Made by a program: the position numbers and the translations under genes
NCBI GenBank assembly: GCA_947643945.1
Contig: CANRXN010000046.1
Coordinates: 1 to 7,437 of the forward strand
Direction of reading: 5' to 3'
DNA: 7,437 nt
Origin: an uncultured Clostridium sp.
Lineage (GTDB): Bacteria; Bacillota; Clostridia; TANB77; CAG-508
Notes under the pieces: model-generated
Databases searched by the model: none
Seen by the model: only the letters and a program-made list of their open reading frames with translations
What the model was told of the DNA's origin: nothing
In this document: positions 4,321 to 7,437 of the stretch, piece by piece
How positions within the stretch are numbered: position 1 is the first letter of the stretch
Layout: every line of letters starts with the position of its first letter

Positions 4321-5954
4321 TACATTCCATCTATGCCAGCAGGCATAGCATCATGTGAACCACAATTACATTCTTTTTTCTCTGGTGCATCTGTTACAAT
4401 ACTTTCGGTTGTAAGTACCATAGCACTAATTGATGCTGCATTTTGCAATGCACTTCTTGTTACTTTTGTTGGATCTACAATTCCCGCTTTTTTCATATCT
4501 ACATACTCTTCTTTGCTAGCATCAAAGCCAACTCCTTTTGAAGCTTTTTTTACACTATCTGCAATGACTGCTGGTTCTAGTCCTGCGTTGATAGCAATTT
4601 GTTTTACTGGTTCTTCTAAAGCTTTTAAAACAATTTTTGCTCCTAATGCTTCGCCACCTTCTAAAGAATCCACTAATTTTTCTACTTTTGGAATTACATT
4701 CATTAAAGCGGTTCCACCACCTGCTACAATTCCTTCTTCTACTGCTGCCTTGGTAGCAGATAGAGCATCTTCAATTCTTAGTTTCTTATCTTTCATTTCT
4801 ACTTCTGTTGCAGCACCTACTCCAATTACAGCAACTCCTCCTGCCATTTTAGCTAGCCTTTCTTGTAATTGCTCTTTGTCATATTCGCTTGTCGTTTCTG
4901 TAATTTGTGTTTTTATTTGATTGATACGAGCTGTAATTTGTTGCTTATCACCATTTCCATCTACAATAATGGTATTTTCTTTTTGTACTTTAACTTGTTT
5001 TGCTTTTCCTAATTGTGCAACTGTAGTATCTTTTAATTCTAACCCTAAGTCTTGGGTAATTACTTCTGCTCCTGTTAAGATAGCAATATCTTCTAGCATT
5101 GCTTTTCTTTTATCACCAAAACCTGGTGCTTTTACAGCTACTACATTTAACACTCCTCTTAATTTGTTTAAAATTAAGGTTGATAAAGCTTCTCCTTCGA
5201 TATCGTCACATACAATTAATAATTTTCCAGACTCTTGCATAATGGCTTCTAATAATGGTAATATTTCTTGCACATTGCTAATTTTTTTATCGGTTAATAA
5301 AATGTAAGGATTGTCTAAAACTGCCTCCATTTTTTCCGTATCTGTTGCCATATATGGTGATAAATAACCTTTATCAAATTGCATTCCTTCTACTACATTT
5401 AATTCGGTGTTAGAAGTTTTGGATTCTTCAATAGTAATAACACCATCTTTTGAAACTTTTTCCATGGCATCTGCAATTAGGTTTCCTATTTCTTCGCTAT
5501 TGGCTGAAATACTTGCTACTCTTGCAATATCTTCTTTTCCATTAATATTTGAACTGATTTCTTTTAAGCCTTCTACTGCTTCGTTAACTGCTTTTTCAAT
5601 TCCTCTTTTAATGGCCATTGGATCAGCCCCTGCTGCTACATTCTTTACCCCTTCTTTAATCATACTTTGTGCTAAAACCGTAGCTGTTGTTGTTCCATCT
5701 CCTGCTACATCATTTGTTTTAGTAGATACTTCTTTTACTAAACGAGCTCCCATATTTTCGTATTTATCTTCTAGCTCGATTTCTTTTGCAATGGTAACAC
5801 CATCGTTTGTAATTAGAGGTGCTCCAAAACTTTTATCTAATACAACATTTCTTCCTTTTGGTCCTAATGTTACTTTCACAGTATCTGCTAATTTGTTTAC
5901 TCCTTCTAATAGAGATTTTCTTGCTTCTTCTCCAAATTTTATGACTTTTGCCAT
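4317..5954 (-). CDS. groEL: Chaperonin GroEL (60 kDa subunit)
   Basis: A 545-residue chaperonin, normal length, which forms double seven-membered rings and folds cytosolic proteins in ATP-driven cycles with GroES. The N-terminus MAKVIKFGEEARKSLLEGVN, the nucleotide-binding GPKGRNV (31-37) and GDGTTTATVLA (85-95), and the catalytic-Asp segment RIEDALSATKAAVEEGIVAG are all present. ATG 5954 is chosen by this conserved start and by GGAAGG (5967-5962) seven bases before it. An in-frame start at 6005 would add 17 residues encoded by repeat DNA and is wrong. The C-terminal tail is unusual: instead of a GGM repeat it reads ECNCGSHDAMPAGIDGMY, with two Cys. It is the second gene of the groES-groEL operon. 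No terminator is visible after its stop, which overlaps the restored end of the convergent immA-like frame. Confidence 0.98.
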   Translation of the reverse strand: MAKVIKFGEEARKSLLEGVNKLADTVKVTLGPKGRNVVLDKSFGAPLITNDGVTIAKEIELEDKYENMGARLVKEVSTKTNDVAGDGTTTATVLAQSMIKEGVKNVAAGADPMAIKRGIEKAVNEAVEGLKEISSNINGKEDIARVASISANSEEIGNLIADAMEKVSKDGVITIEESKTSNTELNVVEGMQFDKGYLSPYMATDTEKMEAVLDNPYILLTDKKISNVQEILPLLEAIMQESGKLLIVCDDIEGEALSTLILNKLRGVLNVVAVKAPGFGDKRKAMLEDIAILTGAEVITQDLGLELKDTTVAQLGKAKQVKVQKENTIIVDGNGDKQQITARINQIKTQITETTSEYDKEQLQERLAKMAGGVAVIGVGAATEVEMKDKKLRIEDALSATKAAVEEGIVAGGGTALMNVIPKVEKLVDSLEGGEALGAKIVLKALEEPVKQIAINAGLEPAVIADSVKKASKGVGFDASKEEYVDMKKAGIVDPTKVTRSALQNAASISAMVLTTESIVTDAPEKKECNCGSHDAMPAGIDGMY

Positions 5955-5961
5955 TTGACTT

Positions 5962-5967
5962 CCTTCC
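5962..5967 (-). promoter_or_regulatory. Ribosome binding site of groEL
   Basis: GGAAGG lies seven bases before ATG 5954 and confirms the 545-residue start. It is only eight bases from the foot of the predicted 31-bp intergenic stem, which could therefore influence ribosome access or mRNA stability. Confidence 0.75.
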
Positions 5968-5975
5968 TTTCTTTT

Positions 5976-6006
5976 GTTGCCAATGGTTCCGATTTTTTTT
6001 GGCAAC
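5976..6006 (+). repeat. 31-bp palindrome-ended repeat, copy A
   Basis: The unit starts GTTGCCAATGGTTCCG and ends TTTTTTTTGGCAAC. Its ends GTTGCCAA and TTGGCAAC are exact reverse complements, so the unit can fold alone into a hairpin. Copy B at 6051-6081 is the same unit inverted, identical at 30 of 31 positions. Confidence 0.9.
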
Positions 6007-6050
6007 TAATTCTATTTTTTCATTTCATAATATAAAATTAATATTTATAA

Positions 6051-6081
6051 GTTGCCAAAAAAAACCGGAACCATTGGCAAC
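6051..6081 (-). repeat. 31-bp palindrome-ended repeat, copy B
   Basis: This is copy A in the opposite orientation, with G instead of A at unit position 17. It keeps the perfect 8-bp terminal palindrome GTTGCCAA/TTGGCAAC. Confidence 0.9.
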
Positions 6082-6086
6082 CTATC

Positions 6087-6368
6087 TTATTCAACAATTG
6101 CTAATATATCGTCTTGTTTTACAATAATATATTCTGTCCCTTCATATTTTACTTCTGTTCCAGAATACTTACTTACAATTACATTATCACCTTTTTTTAC
6201 AGTAACTGGTTCTAATACACCATCCACCTTTTCTCCTGGTCCTACTTCTATTACCTCTGCTATTTGTGGCTTTTCTTGTGCATTACCAGCTAAGATAATT
6301 CCACTTTTGGTTGTTTCTTCGCCTTCTTTCATTTTTATTAATACTCTGCTTCCTAATGGTTTAATCAT
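6087..6368 (-). CDS. groES: Co-chaperonin GroES (10 kDa subunit)
   Basis: A 93-residue GroES of usual length that caps GroEL as a heptameric lid. It begins MIKPLGSRVLIKMKEGEETT and continues KSGIILAGNAQEKPQIAEV, covering the mobile loop that docks on GroEL (about residues 16-33), then the conserved VIEVGPG and the ‘KKGDNVIVSKYSGTEVKYEG’ beta segment, ending YIIVKQDDILAIVE. The ATG at 6368 follows AAGGAGGT (6383-6376) at seven bases. It is the first gene of the operon, with a CIRCE operator and sigma-A promoter upstream, so heat-shock control by HrcA is expected. The distance to groEL, 132 bp, is longer than usual because of the inverted-repeat block. Confidence 0.98.
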   Translation of the reverse strand: MIKPLGSRVLIKMKEGEETTKSGIILAGNAQEKPQIAEVIEVGPGEKVDGVLEPVTVKKGDNVIVSKYSGTEVKYEGTEYIIVKQDDILAIVE

Positions 6369-6390
6369 TTTTGTACCTCCTTAAAAGTTT

Positions 6391-6417
6391 TTAGCACTCT
6401 TGGCTAGTGACTGCTAA
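6391..6417. promoter_or_regulatory. CIRCE operator (HrcA-binding site)
   Basis: TTAGCACTC, nine bases, then GACTGCTAA matches the CIRCE consensus TTAGCACTC-N9-GAGTGCTAA with a single change in the right arm (C for G). It lies between the promoter and the groES ribosome binding site, the usual position for repression by HrcA until heat shock. Confidence 0.95.
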
Positions 6418-6418
6418 T

Positions 6419-6447
6419 ACTTTATACCCTTTTTTTGTTCTTGTCAA
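6419..6447 (-). promoter_or_regulatory. Promoter of groES-groEL
   Basis: A consensus TTGACA lies at 6447-6442. The -10 box is ambiguous: TATAAA (6426-6421) gives 15-bp spacing, while TAAAGT (6424-6419) gives 17 bp. Transcription would start inside or just before the CIRCE element. Confidence 0.75.
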
Positions 6448-6530
6448 TAGTTTTTTTGCTTTTTCACACAAAATTCACATTTCTATTCTATTCTAACAAC
6501 TATCATTCTATGAATTTTTTTGGCTTTTTC

Positions 6531-6559
6531 TTGCATTTTTACATAAAATCAAGTATAAT
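6531..6559 (+). promoter_or_regulatory. Promoter of the RluA-family gene (leaderless)
   Basis: TTGCAT (6531-6536) and a perfect TATAAT (6554-6559) are 17 bp apart. The first base of the ATG (6566) is seven bases past the -10 box, where transcription should begin. No ribosome binding site is present. Confidence 0.65.
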
Positions 6560-6565
6560 TAGACT

Positions 6566-7330
6566 ATGAAAACGTTAATCGTAAACCACAAATATGATGG
6601 AAAAAAATTAAATCCGTTTTTGTTAGAAAATATACCAAATTTATCTTCCAATTTGCTTTATAAGACCTTACGAAAAAAGGATATTAAAGTAAATGGCAAA
6701 CGTGTTAACCAAAACATTACCATTCACGAAAAAGATGAGATTTTAGTTTATATTGCTGACAATTTATTAGAGTCAAAGATTAATTTAGATATTTTCTACG
6801 AGGACGATAATATTTTACTTTTAAATAAGCCTTATAATTTAGAAGTAACAGGAGTAGACAGCCTAACTACCTTAGTGCATAAAACTTATCAAGACTTTAG
6901 CTTCAAACCCATGCCTTGTCACAGGCTTGACCGAAATACAACAGGACTTGTTTTATTTGCCAAAAATGAAACTTCTTTGTCTATTCTTCTAGATAAATTC
7001 AAAAAACATGAAATTGAAAAACATTATCTTGCTTTGGTATATGGCATTCCTAAAGAAGACTTTAAACGATGTGAGGCTTATTTATTTAAAGATACGAAAA
7101 AATCCATGGTTTATATTGCTGACAGTTTTAAAAAAGGTTATCAAAAAATTGTTACTACTTATCGTGTTTTAGAAAAATATGATAATCACTCTTCTTTGTT
7201 GGATATAGCAATTGAAACTGGTAAAACCCATCAAATACGAGCTCACCTTGCTTATCTTGGTTATCCTATTATTGGCGACCGGAAAGTACCGGTAAAAATC
7301 AAATCAATAAAAATAACAACATCAACATAA
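6566..7330 (+). CDS. RluA-family RNA pseudouridine synthase, C-terminus frameshifted
   Basis: As read, 254 residues. The enzyme converts specific uridines to pseudouridine, most likely in 23S rRNA. An S4-type RNA-binding domain covers about residues 13-63 (PNLSSNLLYKTLRKKDIKVN). The catalytic domain follows, with motif I CHRLDRNTTGLVLFAK containing catalytic D122 and the motif ETGKTHQIRAHLAYLGYPII at 217-236. After GDRK (237-240) the expected ‘KYG.N.IN’ is missing and 14 unrelated residues follow. In the +2 frame from 7291, GKNQINK reappears and stays open to the right edge, so about 50 C-terminal residues are probably out of frame. The RluA, RluB or RluD subtype cannot be told. The gene is divergent from groES, and its start is predicted leaderless. 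Confidence 0.9.
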   Translation: MKTLIVNHKYDGKKLNPFLLENIPNLSSNLLYKTLRKKDIKVNGKRVNQNITIHEKDEILVYIADNLLESKINLDIFYEDDNILLLNKPYNLEVTGVDSLTTLVHKTYQDFSFKPMPCHRLDRNTTGLVLFAKNETSLSILLDKFKKHEIEKHYLALVYGIPKEDFKRCEAYLFKDTKKSMVYIADSFKKGYQKIVTTYRVLEKYDNHSSLLDIAIETGKTHQIRAHLAYLGYPIIGDRKVPVKIKSIKITTST

Positions 7331-7437
7331 AATCCCTAATAAAAAAAAATCATCCATTCAAAATCAAAAACAAAATCATTAATACAAAAAAAATATCGAA
7401 AAAAAATATAACACCAACATATACTATTTTTATTTTT
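7291..7437 (+). other. Displaced rluA 3' end and G-depleted tail of the window
   Basis: From 7291 a frame shifted by two bases encodes GKNQINK and stays open for 49 codons to the window edge, consistent with the lost C-terminus of the RluA-like enzyme. After 7292 the plus strand has one G (7398) in 145 bases and is more than half A, unlike the coding DNA before it. The later residues (poly-Lys/Asn/Ile) fit the family only loosely. The stretch may be decaying gene, foreign DNA or a low-quality contig end. Confidence 0.45.

Larger units (their letters stand above)
5976..6081. repeat. Inverted repeat pair between groES and groEL (REPIN- or MITE-like)
   Basis: Two 31-bp units in opposite orientation flank a 44-bp very AT-rich spacer (6007-6050). 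In the groESL mRNA they can pair along all 31 positions; the single difference (position 17) becomes a G-U pair in the minus-strand RNA but a mismatch on the plus strand. The whole 106-bp block sits five bases after the groES stop and ends eight bases before the groEL ribosome binding site. Candidate roles are an RNase processing or stabilising stem, or an inserted non-autonomous repeat. No flanking target-site duplication is evident. Confidence 0.8.

Noticed and set aside
4333..5958. Long plus-strand reading frames opposite groEL
   Set aside because: They have hydrophobic, Ser/Thr-rich translations typical of the antisense of a conserved gene and lack their own signals.
5955..6005. An upstream start giving a 562-residue GroEL
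   Set aside because: The extra 17 residues are encoded mostly by the inverted repeat, while MAKVIKFG at 5954 is the conserved GroEL start with its own ribosome binding site.
5976..6081. The inverted-repeat units as intrinsic terminators
   Set aside because: The T run is inside each unit rather than after a stem, and groEL downstream depends on the same promoter.

Overview
The window is AT-rich DNA from a low-GC Gram-positive bacterium (Bacillota, probably Clostridia-like). The evidence is near-consensus sigma-A promoters, strong AGGAGG-type ribosome binding sites, a CIRCE/HrcA operator in front of groESL, and Clostridia-type protein sequences. Tryptophan is read from TGG and TGA ends at least one gene, so the standard bacterial code applies.

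Left part (1-2278): the integrase end of an integrated mobile element that continues off the left edge. It holds the 3' part of a zinc-finger, DUF6076-like gene. This overlaps a complete 382-residue tyrosine integrase, which is followed by an intrinsic terminator. Beyond it lie a broken 50-codon reading frame, a 55-residue minus-strand gene with its own promoter and terminator, and three directly repeated 11-14 bp motifs that look like integrase arm sites. The element abuts the 3' end of a minus-strand tRNA-Thr(CGT) gene (2278-2353), the likely attachment site.

Middle part (2354-4320): a compact regulatory island. Minus-strand genes encode a 56-residue protein, a 115-residue protein and a 79-residue HTH_39-type DNA-binding protein. 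Divergently, an Xre/Cro-type repressor is followed one base later by an ImmA/IrrE-like protein. Three copies of a 15-bp operator-like sequence lie in the divergent control region: one inside the repressor promoter, one inside the strong opposing promoter and one just downstream of that promoter. This is the layout of a phage/ICE immunity switch without its mobile element. The ImmA partner looks damaged: its HExxH motif reads QExxH, and its C-terminus is shifted out of frame.

Right part (4317-7437): chromosomal core genes. groES and groEL are on the minus strand under a CIRCE element. Between them lies an unusual pair of 31-bp inverted repeats, each with palindromic ends, predicted to fold into a long mRNA stem just upstream of the groEL ribosome binding site. 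Divergent from groES is an RluA-family pseudouridine synthase gene that appears to be transcribed leaderless. Its 3' end is frameshifted at about 7280-7292, after which the + strand has a single G in the last 145 bases. That break may be biological or a contig-end artefact.
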